A stretch of 64,000 bases of DNA from assembly GCA_030834905.1 (NCBI GenBank), contig JAUQWZ010000034.1:62001-126000 (forward strand). Direction: 5' to 3'. The notes below the pieces were generated by a model, which made no database searches, was not told the DNA's origin, and saw nothing but the letters and a program-made list of their open reading frames with translations. The translations under genes and the position numbers were made by a program. This stretch comes from Aggregatilineales bacterium (lineage in GTDB: Bacteria > Chloroflexota > Anaerolineae > Aggregatilineales > Phototrophicaceae). This document shows positions 1 through 7,437 of this stretch, one piece after another; position 1 is the first letter of the stretch, and each line of letters opens with the position of its first letter.

Positions 1-495
1 CGCGTGAGCCTTATGTCGCAGTATCGCGTTGTCATACTGAAAGACAATAACAGTGATCGTTATTTGCCCATCTGGATAGGACCTTGTGAAGCCGACGCCA
101 TTACCATCGAGCTTCAGGAAATGCCGCCGCAGCGCCCGCTGACCCACGATCTGCTGAAGTCGATGATCCGCGAACTCGGTGGACAGGTTGTCCACATTCT
201 GATCAGCGATCTGCGCAGCGATGTCTACTATGCCCGGATCGTCATTGATGTCGGCGGCAAGCAGATCGAGGTCGATTCCCGCCCAAGCGATGCGATTGCG
301 CTGGCAGTCCGCGCCAAAGCGCCGATTTTTGTATCGGACGTGGTGATGGAACGCGCGTCGATTGAGCCGGAAGAGGATGTTGAGACGACCATGGGCGCAG
401 CGCCTACCGAGGAAGTCACCGACGAGCGCCTGAGCGCCTTCAAGGACTTCGTCAACAGCCTTGACATTGACGACATTGACGACGACGAAGGTTAG
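1..495 (+). CDS. Bifunctional nuclease (BFN/DUF151) family protein, 5' end cut by window edge
   Basis: The frame is open to the first base of the window (codons for R-V-S-L-M before the first usable ATG), and BFN proteins normally begin about ten residues earlier with an M-I-E-V-x-I-D-S-I-R-type stretch, so the true start lies to the left. The visible chain has the BFN core: SDRYLPIWIGPCEADAI, then RPLTHDLLKSMI, and DSRPSDAIALAVRAKAPIFV. The C-terminal 30 residues are acidic and end in an Asp-rich tail. BFN-domain proteins have been reported as DNase/RNase or stress-response proteins; the activity here is not established. An intrinsic terminator follows. Confidence 0.85.
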   Translation, partial: RVSLMSQYRVVILKDNNSDRYLPIWIGPCEADAITIELQEMPPQRPLTHDLLKSMIRELGGQVVHILISDLRSDVYYARIVIDVGGKQIEVDSRPSDAIALAVRAKAPIFVSDVVMERASIEPEEDVETTMGAAPTEEVTDERLSAFKDFVNSLDIDDIDDDEG

Positions 496-531
496 GCGCG
501 GCGAAGCTGTCCTCTTATCGCAGTGAACGAC

Positions 532-571
532 AAAACGGCGAAGCGGACTTTCCCGAGACGCCGTTTTTTGT
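532..571 (+). terminator. Intrinsic terminator after the BFN gene
   Basis: AAAACGGCG at 532-540 is the exact reverse complement of CGCCGTTTT at 559-567, with an 18-nt loop and a run of six T at 564-569. It lies about 40 nt past the BFN stop and ends transcription ahead of dnaB. Confidence 0.7.
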
Positions 572-592
572 CTATTTTGGTAGAGCCACATC

Positions 593-3061
593 ATGACATC
601 AATTATCTTTCCAGGGCAGCAGGCTCCTTATAGTCAGGAGGCAGAGGAAGCTTTACTCGGCGCAGTGATGGTCAATCCTGACGCTTTTCTTGGCGTTGCC
701 TCGTTTCTGACCATCGACGATTTTTACATCCTGCGTCATGCCTACATCTGGGAAGCGCTGATGCGAATCAGCGAGCGCAACGACAAAGCCGACTTCGTGA
801 CCGTCCAGGAAGAACTGCGCACCATGAACCGCCTGAACGACATCGGCGGTCCGGCATATTTGCTACAGCTTATCAATAACACCCCCACTTCGGTTCACGT
901 GGAAGTGTATGGCAGGCTGGTAGAGCGCGCCGCCATTCGCCGCCGCCTGCTGACCGCCGCCGACGAAATCAAGGCGCTGGCGCTGGAAGAAGACCTGCCA
1001 ATCGAGAAAGTCACCAGTGAATCGGAAACCCGGATCTTCCGCGTGACCGAGCGCAATCTTCGCCGTGATATCATCCCCATGCGCGAAGCGATGAGTGGCT
1101 ACTTCGACCGCATCGAGCATCTGATGCAGCACCCCGACGAGCCGATGGGTTTGCCGACCGGCTTCCGCGATGTGGACGAGCTGCTCGGCGGCTTGCAGCG
1201 CTCCGACCTGCTGATCTTCGCCGGACGCCCGGGCATGGGTAAATGCGTTACCGGTGACACACTCATACCGACTGAATATGGTATGGTGACCATCGAAAAC
1301 CTCAAGCCAGAGGGCGTTGTTGGAATGCAGGATGATGAGGGCGGGATATTCTATCCGCTTCAAATCCACGTTCAGACACCCTATGGAATGCAGGAGACGT
1401 CTCATTTCTACGACAGTGGTGTCAAGCCCACCAAACAATTTCAGACACGCGCAGGCTATAAATTAGCCGGAACCTACGTCCATCCTGTACTGACGCTTTC
1501 ACCAGCCGGTGAAAAAACGTGGAAAACGCTGGCAGCACTGGAACCGGGGGATTATGTCGCCATACAGCGACACGATTCCGCTTCAGAAGCTGTAATTCCA
1601 CTTCAGAAAATCGACTTTAAGCAGGGTAGGCGAAGCGCTACCTACCCCCAGTTGCATAAGATCGCCTCCTATGCACCTGAAGTGACCCCACTGCTGGAGC
1701 CGGAATTCTACTGGGACGAAGTTACAGAGATCGAAGATACCGGGCTTAAGCACTGCTACGATCTGACCATTCCTGACGGACATGCTTTCGTCAGCAATGG
1801 CATCGTCAGTCACAATACATCGTTCCTGCTCTCCGTTGCCCTGAATGCCGCCAAGCTGGGCGCGCGTATCGCCATCTTCACGATGGAAATGGGCAACGAA
1901 CAGATCGTGCAGCGCTTCGTCTCGATGGAAACTGGCATCAATACCCAGCGCCTGCGCACCGGTCAGCTTAACCAGCAGGAGTGGTCACGGTTTGTACAGG
2001 CATCAGGTCGCCTTGCCAACCTGCGTATTTTCATCGACGACACCCCGGCGATGACGCCCATTCAGATGCGTACCAAGTGCCGCCGCCTGATGCACGAGTA
2101 CGGTCTTGATCTGGTGATTGTCGATTACATGCAGTTGATGAATTCCGGCGGCGGCTACGAGAACAACCGCGTGCAGGAGATCAGCTTTATCAGCCGCAGC
2201 CTGAAAGAACTGGCGCGAGAGATGAATGTACCGGTATTTTCGGCGGCGCAGCTTTCACGCGCGGTGGAACAGCGGCAGGATAAGCGCCCCCTGCTGAGCG
2301 ATTTGAGAGAATCGGGCTGTCTCGCTGGAGATACCCTCGTTTATATGCCAGCCACCGGTACGTATACGCCAATTCGGGAACTAAACGGCAAATCCGGTTT
2401 CGACGTACTCAGCCTGAATTCCGCGACGTGGAAACTTGAACCCGCGACGGTCAGCCATGCCTTCTGTACAGGCGTGAAGCCGGTCTTCAAGCTCGTTACC
2501 AGGCTCGGACGCACCATCTGCGCTACGGGCAATCATAAATTTCTGACCATTGACGGTTGGAAGCGGCTGGACGAGCTGACAACGGCAGATACCATCGCTC
2601 TGCCTCGCCAACTCAGCGGCGTAGCTGCCCCTACGATGAGCGATGCGGAACTGGCGCTGCTGGGGCATTTGATTGGCGACGGCTGTACGCTGCCCCGGCA
2701 CACTACCCAATACACTACCAATGAATTTGAGCTTGCCGACAGTGACGTGTATTGGGATGGTATCGCGTCTGTCGAACCGGACGGCGAAAGCGATGTCTAT
2801 GATTTGACCGTTCCTGCGTGGAGCAACTTCGTCGCCGACAACATCGTTGTCCACAACTCGATTGAGCAGGACGCGGATATCGTCGCATTCCTGTATCGCG
2901 ATGCGGTGTACAATGAAGCAGCGGAGAATCCCAACCGCGCTGATATCATCATCGCCAAACACCGCAACGGTCCCACGGGAACCATTTCGCTCCATTTTGA
3001 AAAGGCGCTGACCAAATTTGCCGATGCGCGTACCCAAACGATTGACTTGAGCAGTCTATGA
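593..3061 (+). CDS. dnaB: Replicative DNA helicase DnaB with two inteins
   Basis: DnaB is the hexameric helicase that unwinds DNA at the replication fork. The 822-residue precursor contains a DnaB N-terminal domain (about 12-115), a linker helix region and a RecA-type ATPase core. The Walker A GRPGMGK (211-217) is interrupted right after the Lys by an intein (218-408), and DLRESG near 570-575 is followed by a second intein (576-755). Removing both leaves about 451 residues, the usual DnaB length, with the junctions GMGK-TSFLLS and RESG-SIEQDAD restored. The Walker B region LVIVDYMQLM sits between the inteins. Without splicing the P-loop is split, so an active helicase depends on removal of intein 1. 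The stop overlaps the next gene by 4 bp (ATGA). The ribosome-binding site ahead of the ATG is weak. Confidence 0.97.
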   Translation: MTSIIFPGQQAPYSQEAEEALLGAVMVNPDAFLGVASFLTIDDFYILRHAYIWEALMRISERNDKADFVTVQEELRTMNRLNDIGGPAYLLQLINNTPTSVHVEVYGRLVERAAIRRRLLTAADEIKALALEEDLPIEKVTSESETRIFRVTERNLRRDIIPMREAMSGYFDRIEHLMQHPDEPMGLPTGFRDVDELLGGLQRSDLLIFAGRPGMGKCVTGDTLIPTEYGMVTIENLKPEGVVGMQDDEGGIFYPLQIHVQTPYGMQETSHFYDSGVKPTKQFQTRAGYKLAGTYVHPVLTLSPAGEKTWKTLAALEPGDYVAIQRHDSASEAVIPLQKIDFKQGRRSATYPQLHKIASYAPEVTPLLEPEFYWDEVTEIEDTGLKHCYDLTIPDGHAFVSNGIVSHNTSFLLSVALNAAKLGARIAIFTMEMGNEQIVQRFVSMETGINTQRLRTGQLNQQEWSRFVQASGRLANLRIFIDDTPAMTPIQMRTKCRRLMHEYGLDLVIVDYMQLMNSGGGYENNRVQEISFISRSLKELAREMNVPVFSAAQLSRAVEQRQDKRPLLSDLRESGCLAGDTLVYMPATGTYTPIRELNGKSGFDVLSLNSATWKLEPATVSHAFCTGVKPVFKLVTRLGRTICATGNHKFLTIDGWKRLDELTTADTIALPRQLSGVAAPTMSDAELALLGHLIGDGCTLPRHTTQYTTNEFELADSDVYWDGIASVEPDGESDVYDLTVPAWSNFVADNIVVHNSIEQDADIVAFLYRDAVYNEAAENPNRADIIIAKHRNGPTGTISLHFEKALTKFADARTQTIDLSSL
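1244..1816 (+). other. Mini-intein in the DnaB Walker A motif (site a)
   Basis: This 191-residue insertion starts at Cys218 (block A CVTGDTL) and ends in His-Asn (block G GIVSHN), followed by Thr as +1 extein residue. Block B is TYVH at intein positions 77-80; block F is CYDLTIPDGHAFVSNG. The insertion point, between Lys and Thr of the P-loop, is a known DnaB intein site. About 60 residues of unassigned sequence replace the usual homing-endonuclease region; no LAGLIDADG or HNH motif is visible, so it appears to be a splicing-only mini-intein. Confidence 0.93.
2318..2857 (+). other. Mini-intein in DnaB at RESG/SIEQ (site b) with endonuclease remnant
   Basis: This 180-residue insertion starts with Cys576 (CLAGDTLV) and ends in VVHN, followed by Ser as +1 residue. 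Block B contains TGNH at intein positions 70-73. Its site and sequence resemble the classical DnaB intein of Synechocystis: TRLGRTI, FLTIDGWKRLDEL and YDLTVP are recognisable. Positions 114-122 read LLGHLIGDG, the first LAGLIDADG-type motif of a homing endonuclease, followed by about 18 more residues of that domain. The chain then passes straight into the C-terminal splicing half (SDVYWDGI). The second endonuclease motif is absent. Confidence 0.93.
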
Positions 3062-3771
3062 CGCACAAATTCGATGGCTTTCCCCCCGGCAAGCCGCGTG
3101 TAATCGCACTACCCGCTGCCTTCATCACCGAACTGCTGCCGCTGATCGACGATCTGGCGGAGTTAAAGGTGATGCTGTATTTCTTCTGGGCGATTCAACA
3201 GCGCGAGGGTCGCTTTCGCTATCTCTCGCGGACTGATTTCACCAGCAGCGGCAGCTTCATGGCGGGTATGGTCGCCGCCGTACCAAGCCAGCCAGCCGAA
3301 GAAACGCTGAATGTGGCGCTTGAACGCGCCTGCCGGCGCGGCGTGCTGCTGTGCGCCGAGGTCATGTTGGAAAACGGCGCTGAACAGTTGTATTTTATCA
3401 ATGCTGAGCCGGGGCGAATCGCCGTCGAGCAGATCCGCAAGGGACTGTGGCAGCCGGGTGATGCCGGAAAGCCGGTCGAAATCCTGCCGGAGCGTCCGAA
3501 TATTTACCAGCTTTACGAGGCAAATATTGGACCCCTCACGCCGATGATCGCCGAATCGCTGAAGGACGCCGAGCGCGAATACCCGCCGCAGTGGCTGCCA
3601 GAGGCAATTCGCATCGCGGTCGAAAGCAACGCCCGAAGCTGGCGCTTTATTCAGGCGGTGCTCGACCGCTGGAAAAGAGAAGGAAAGCAGAATGAAGTCG
3701 CTTCAGAACATGCTGAACGGGATGGACGACGATACATCTCCGGCAAGTACGCCGATTTCATCGAGCATTGA
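3058..3771 (+). CDS. DnaD-like replication initiation protein
   Basis: The 237-residue protein starts inside the dnaB stop codon and lies in the replication operon. The N-terminal half (LAELKVMLYFFWAIQQ, then RYLSRTDF) resembles the winged-helix region of DnaD-type primosome proteins. The C-terminal segment, NIGPLTPMIAESL through SWRFIQAVLDRWKREG, matches the DnaD/DnaB2 domain pattern (YE..IGPLTP and a YI..IL..W-like motif). In Firmicutes DnaD helps to remodel DNA and recruit the helicase at origins. Position between dnaB and a DnaC-like loader supports the same job here. Its last 80 bp overlap the next gene in another frame. Confidence 0.85.
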   Translation: MTHKFDGFPPGKPRVIALPAAFITELLPLIDDLAELKVMLYFFWAIQQREGRFRYLSRTDFTSSGSFMAGMVAAVPSQPAEETLNVALERACRRGVLLCAEVMLENGAEQLYFINAEPGRIAVEQIRKGLWQPGDAGKPVEILPERPNIYQLYEANIGPLTPMIAESLKDAEREYPPQWLPEAIRIAVESNARSWRFIQAVLDRWKREGKQNEVASEHAERDGRRYISGKYADFIEH

Positions 3772-5056
3772 CGAACCCTGCGGCATCTGCGGTCAGCACG
3801 CGCTGTGCGGCGGCTTAGGCTACGTTCGCTACGAGCTTCCGGTCGAGCATCCTGATTTCGGCAAGCTGTTTCGCTGCCCCAATAACCGCTTCGTCGATCC
3901 GGAACGGCGCGAAAAGCTGCGCAAGCTCGGCAATCTGGATGCTTTCACCGACAAAACCTTCGACACCTTCCGGGTAGACCTACCGATGCTGACGTCCACG
4001 CAGCGCCAGTCGCTGGAAATGGCGCTCAACGTCGCCCGCAGCTATGCGTCCAATCCCGACGGCTGGCTGATGCTTGAGGGTACCTATGGCTGCGGCAAGA
4101 CTCATCTGGCAGCAGCGGTCGCCAATGCCCGGCTGGACTTTGAAGACGCGGTGCTTTTCATCACCACGCCCGACCTGCTGGATCATCTGCGCAATACCTA
4201 CGGACCCTCTTCAGATACCGCCTACGACGAGATGTTTGACCGGCTGAAGAACGCGCCGCTGCTGGTGCTGGATGACCTGGGCGTGGAAAACCCCAGCGGC
4301 TGGGCACACGAAAAGCTGTTTCAACTGTTCAACTTCCGCCACAGCCGCCATCTGCCAACGGTTATCACCACCAACGTCGATCTGGAGACACTCGATCCAC
4401 GCATTCGCAGCCGCCTGCTGGACGACAACGTCATCCGGCGGGTGCGCATCACTGCCCCCGATTACCGCACGCCCGTACAAAGCCAGAACGACCAGCTTAC
4501 CAACCTCTCGCTGTACCGCGAGATGACGTTCGAGACGTTTGACACCAGCACCGGCACGACGGCGGAACAGCGGCAGAACCTTGAACGCGCGCTCGCCATC
4601 GCCCGCAGCTACGCCGAACAGCCGCAGGACTGGCTGGTCTTCCTCGGCACCTTCGGCAGCGGCAAAACGCACCTGGCAGCGGCGATTGCCCATTCGCAGC
4701 AGGATCGCGGCAATCAGGTCATCTTTGTCACCGTTCCCGATTTGCTCGATTACCTGCGGCTGACGTTCAGCCCTGGCGCAACCACCACCTTCGACCGCCG
4801 CTTTCAGAGCGTCCGCAGCGCGCCGCTGCTCATTCTCGACGACCTCGGCACCGAAAGCGCCACGGCTTGGGCGAAGGAAAAACTGTTTCAGATCATCAAT
4901 CATCGTTACGTCGCCCGCCTTCCAACCGTCCTCACCAGTTCAAAAGCGCTGGAAGACCTCGACGCGCGCCTGCAAAGCCGCCTGCTCGATCAGCGGCGCT
5001 GCACGCGCTTTGCCATCACGGCTCCGGCTTATGGAAGTCGTTTATTTCGGAAGTAG
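3692..5056 (+). CDS. DnaC-like helicase loader with two tandem AAA+ domains
   Basis: The 454-residue protein has an N-terminal Cys-rich segment (CGICGQHALC at 30-39 and RCPN at 61-64) that probably binds zinc, as in DnaI-type loaders. Two full AAA+ ATPase units follow. Unit 1 has Walker A GTYGCGKTH (130-138), Walker B LLVLDDLG (190-197) and RIRSRLLD (237-244, arginine-finger region). Unit 2 repeats these as GTFGSGKTH (319-327), LLILDDLG (379-386) and RLQSRLLD (426-433). DnaC/DnaI loaders normally have one AAA+ domain, so this is an internal duplication. The start at 3692 is supported by a Shine-Dalgarno AAGGA 7 nt upstream, although it overlaps the DnaD-like gene by 80 bp. Probable role: loading of the DnaB helicase. 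Confidence 0.88.
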   Translation: MKSLQNMLNGMDDDTSPASTPISSSIDEPCGICGQHALCGGLGYVRYELPVEHPDFGKLFRCPNNRFVDPERREKLRKLGNLDAFTDKTFDTFRVDLPMLTSTQRQSLEMALNVARSYASNPDGWLMLEGTYGCGKTHLAAAVANARLDFEDAVLFITTPDLLDHLRNTYGPSSDTAYDEMFDRLKNAPLLVLDDLGVENPSGWAHEKLFQLFNFRHSRHLPTVITTNVDLETLDPRIRSRLLDDNVIRRVRITAPDYRTPVQSQNDQLTNLSLYREMTFETFDTSTGTTAEQRQNLERALAIARSYAEQPQDWLVFLGTFGSGKTHLAAAIAHSQQDRGNQVIFVTVPDLLDYLRLTFSPGATTTFDRRFQSVRSAPLLILDDLGTESATAWAKEKLFQIINHRYVARLPTVLTSSKALEDLDARLQSRLLDQRRCTRFAITAPAYGSRLFRK

Positions 5057-5059
5057 GCA

Positions 5060-5923
5060 GTGAGAACCGAACAGACCGACATCAGCATCACCCACTTCCA
5101 GCGGCGCAACCGCTGGACGGTGCGCGATTTGCTGTCACGCAACTTTTACTCGCACACCCACCTTGACTGGCATGATACCGATCAGTGGCTGGATAACGAA
5201 GCCGCGCCCGTCCGGCTGGCGTGGCAGCATAACCGGCTGATTGGGGTGCTGGCGACATCGGTGCCCCTCAACAATACCTGCTGGGTGCGGCTGGCGGCTG
5301 TCCTCGATCACAGCGACCTGATCCCAACCCTGACCATGCTCTGGGATGATCTGCGTCTGGAATTGAGAGCGCTTGGCGTCCACACGGCGGCATGGCTGAT
5401 GATTCGCGATTGGCCCACGCAGTGCGCGGGACAAATGGGGTTTGAGTACAGCGATGAGATCGTCACCTTGCGCCGGGCAAACCAGATCGCCCCGCCAGAT
5501 ATCTCGTCCGAAGCCATTACTATCCGCCACGCGCGACCCGAAGACCTGCCAACGATGGCGCAGGTCGATCAAGCGGCATTTACTCCCCCCTGGCAGATGA
5601 CCCTGAGCGATCTCCGTCAGGCAGAGCGCGTCTCCGCCAACTGTACAGTTGCTATCAGCACCGGGAATATTGTCGGCTATCAGTTGAGCACGCTCTATTT
5701 TGACGGCGCGCATCTGGCGCGGCTGGCAGTGCTGCCCGAAATGCAGGGCAACGGCGTCGGCAGCACGCTGCTGTCCGAAGTACTGCGCTATTTCGCGCGG
5801 CGCGGAGTCTACGCGATGACGGTCAATACGCAGGCGAGCAACACGGCGTCGCAGCGGCTCTATCTGCGCTACGGCTTCCGCCACAACGGCTACGATCTTC
5901 CAGTCTGGCTCGCCAACATTTAA
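5060..5923 (+). CDS. GNAT-family N-acetyltransferase, two GNAT-like halves (RimI-like C-terminal half)
   Basis: The 287-residue protein starts with GTG 3 nt after the loader gene, so it is probably co-transcribed. The C-terminal half is a clear GNAT domain: TIRHARPEDLPTMAQVDQAAF, the acetyl-CoA-binding segment LARLAVLPEMQGNGVGSTLL, and the terminal NTASQRLYLRYGFR. It resembles RimI-type protein acetyltransferases. The N-terminal half (about 1-150) has weaker GNAT character and may be a degenerate copy. The substrate cannot be read from the sequence. Confidence 0.8.
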   Translation: MRTEQTDISITHFQRRNRWTVRDLLSRNFYSHTHLDWHDTDQWLDNEAAPVRLAWQHNRLIGVLATSVPLNNTCWVRLAAVLDHSDLIPTLTMLWDDLRLELRALGVHTAAWLMIRDWPTQCAGQMGFEYSDEIVTLRRANQIAPPDISSEAITIRHARPEDLPTMAQVDQAAFTPPWQMTLSDLRQAERVSANCTVAISTGNIVGYQLSTLYFDGAHLARLAVLPEMQGNGVGSTLLSEVLRYFARRGVYAMTVNTQASNTASQRLYLRYGFRHNGYDLPVWLANI

Positions 5924-5924
5924 G

Positions 5925-6380
5925 CTATTCCATCCCCATCAGCGCATCACGATAGGCGTTCGCTTCCTGCGTCGTCAGGTTGGCGTTCACCTGAAGCATA
6001 ACGTTGCCCCTCACAAATACGTACACCACATCGCGGCGGGTGGCGTTGTTCGCCCGCAAAGTGGCGATATATTCCTGCCATTCGGTCAATCCGTCCGGCG
6101 TCTCAAAGATCAGCACCTGCCCGCCAGACGGCGCGATACGCGATATCTCAAAAATGTAACGGTCACTGAAGGTCGATGGCGCGCCCCGCCCCACAACCAG
6201 GTCACGCCGCAGGTTCTGTGCCTCCAGCCCGGCGGAAGACAGGACGCTGAACACATCCTGCGCCGTATGCCGGTTGAAGGGCACCGGCGTTTCGGTCGGC
6301 TGTCCTATCCCGAGGCTGGCACATCCGGTAGCGAGCGCTGTCATTGTCAGAAGTAGAAGAAAGAGGTATCGTTTCACCAT
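5925..6380 (-). CDS. Putative small lipoprotein of unknown function
   Basis: The 151-residue product starts at 6380, supported by GGAG about 9 nt upstream on the minus strand; a longer reading to 6422 has no such site. It begins with a typical lipoprotein signal: MVKRY, a hydrophobic stretch, then a lipobox ALATGC, so Cys is predicted as the lipidated N-terminus. The rest (TAQDVFSVLSSAGLEAQNLR, later VLIFETPDGLTEWQEYI) is a small globular domain I do not recognise. It is divergent from the reductoisomerase-like gene, with only 35 bp between the two starts, so their promoters must overlap coding sequence. Confidence 0.7.
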   Translation of the reverse strand: MVKRYLFLLLLTMTALATGCASLGIGQPTETPVPFNRHTAQDVFSVLSSAGLEAQNLRRDLVVGRGAPSTFSDRYIFEISRIAPSGGQVLIFETPDGLTEWQEYIATLRANNATRRDVVYVFVRGNVMLQVNANLTTQEANAYRDALMGME

Positions 6381-6415
6381 CGTGGCTCTCCTGCATACAG
6401 GTTTATTGTACAACG

Positions 6416-7417
6416 ATGACAATCATCTATCATGATGAAAATGGGGACTTAGCGTTCCTGAATGGCAAACAGGTCAGCATTATCGGCTATGGCAACATGG
6501 GCCGTCCGGTGGCGTTAAATCTGCGCGAAAGCGGCGTCAACGTACTCGTGAGCGAACCGCGCCCTGAACGCCAGGAAGCAGCGGTCGCCGAAGGATTCAC
6601 CCTCACGGAAGTATCCGAAGCCACCCGGACAGCCGACGTCATCATGCCGCTGCTGCGCGACGAAGCGATGCCCAAAATCTATCTGGAACATGTCACGCCT
6701 TATCTGCGGCGCGGGCAAACGCTGATCTTCAGCAGCGCCTATAACATCACCTTCGGCTTTATCGAAGCGCCGCCATTTGTCGATGTGGGCTTGGTATCCG
6801 CCAAGACGATGGGCAAAGCCGTCCGCGAGCGCTTTGAAACCGGCGAAGGCTTCACCAGCTTCGTCGCGGTGGCGCAGGATGCCAGCCACAACGCCTGGCC
6901 CACCGTCCTGGCAGTGGCAAAGGCAATGGGCGCGCTGCGCGGCGGCGCGGTCGAAATTCGCTTTGAACAGGAAGCCGAGCTAGACCTGTTTATGCAGCAG
7001 GCGATTCTGCCGATTTTGCATCAGGCGGTCATCATCGCGGCGCAGCTTCTGATACAGGCGGGGTATCCGCCGGAAGCCGTGTTTGCGGAGCTTTATCTGT
7101 CCGGTGAAACGTCCGACTTTCTGAAACAGGCGGCGTCGCAGGGCATGGTTGGCGCGCTCAAGCTCCAGTCGCTCACCTCGCAGTATGGCGCTCTCAGCCG
7201 CTATGACCGCTTCAACGATCTGAAACTGGAACGCCTGATGGAACAGACGCTGGAGGAAATCCGCGACGGCAGATTCGCCCAGGAATGGTCGAAAGAATCG
7301 AGCGCCGATTATCCGCGCCTGAACCAGCTCCTGAAACAGCGCGAAAGCCTCGATATGTGGGAACTGGAACAGCAAACGCTGGAAATGCTTCGCCCGGACA
7401 ACGGGCATTTTGAGTGA
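6416..7417 (+). CDS. Ketol-acid reductoisomerase-like protein with altered active site
   Basis: The 333-residue chain aligns over its whole length with class I ketol-acid reductoisomerase (IlvC), which makes branched-chain amino acid precursors. The Rossmann motif GYGNMG is at 24-29, the N-I-x-F-G segment at 110-114, and the C-terminal knotted domain begins near 180. Key residues differ. The catalytic His expected in AHGFNIHFG is Ser107 (SSAYNITFG). Of the metal-binding acids, Asp190 is kept, the Glu at 194 is Gln and the last Glu is Ser229. A normal isomeroreductase reaction is therefore doubtful; it may act only as a reductase or bind another substrate. The start at 6416 matches the family N-terminus. 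No ilv neighbours are present. Confidence 0.8.
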   Translation: MTIIYHDENGDLAFLNGKQVSIIGYGNMGRPVALNLRESGVNVLVSEPRPERQEAAVAEGFTLTEVSEATRTADVIMPLLRDEAMPKIYLEHVTPYLRRGQTLIFSSAYNITFGFIEAPPFVDVGLVSAKTMGKAVRERFETGEGFTSFVAVAQDASHNAWPTVLAVAKAMGALRGGAVEIRFEQEAELDLFMQQAILPILHQAVIIAAQLLIQAGYPPEAVFAELYLSGETSDFLKQAASQGMVGALKLQSLTSQYGALSRYDRFNDLKLERLMEQTLEEIRDGRFAQEWSKESSADYPRLNQLLKQRESLDMWELEQQTLEMLRPDNGHFE

Positions 7418-7437
7418 TCCCAGCCGCCGACGCGCTG

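Noticed and set aside
3692..5056. IstB-type transposition helper instead of a helicase loader
   Set aside because: IstB and DnaC are related ATPases, but there is no IstA transposase or IS end, and the gene sits between dnaD-like and other core genes behind dnaB.
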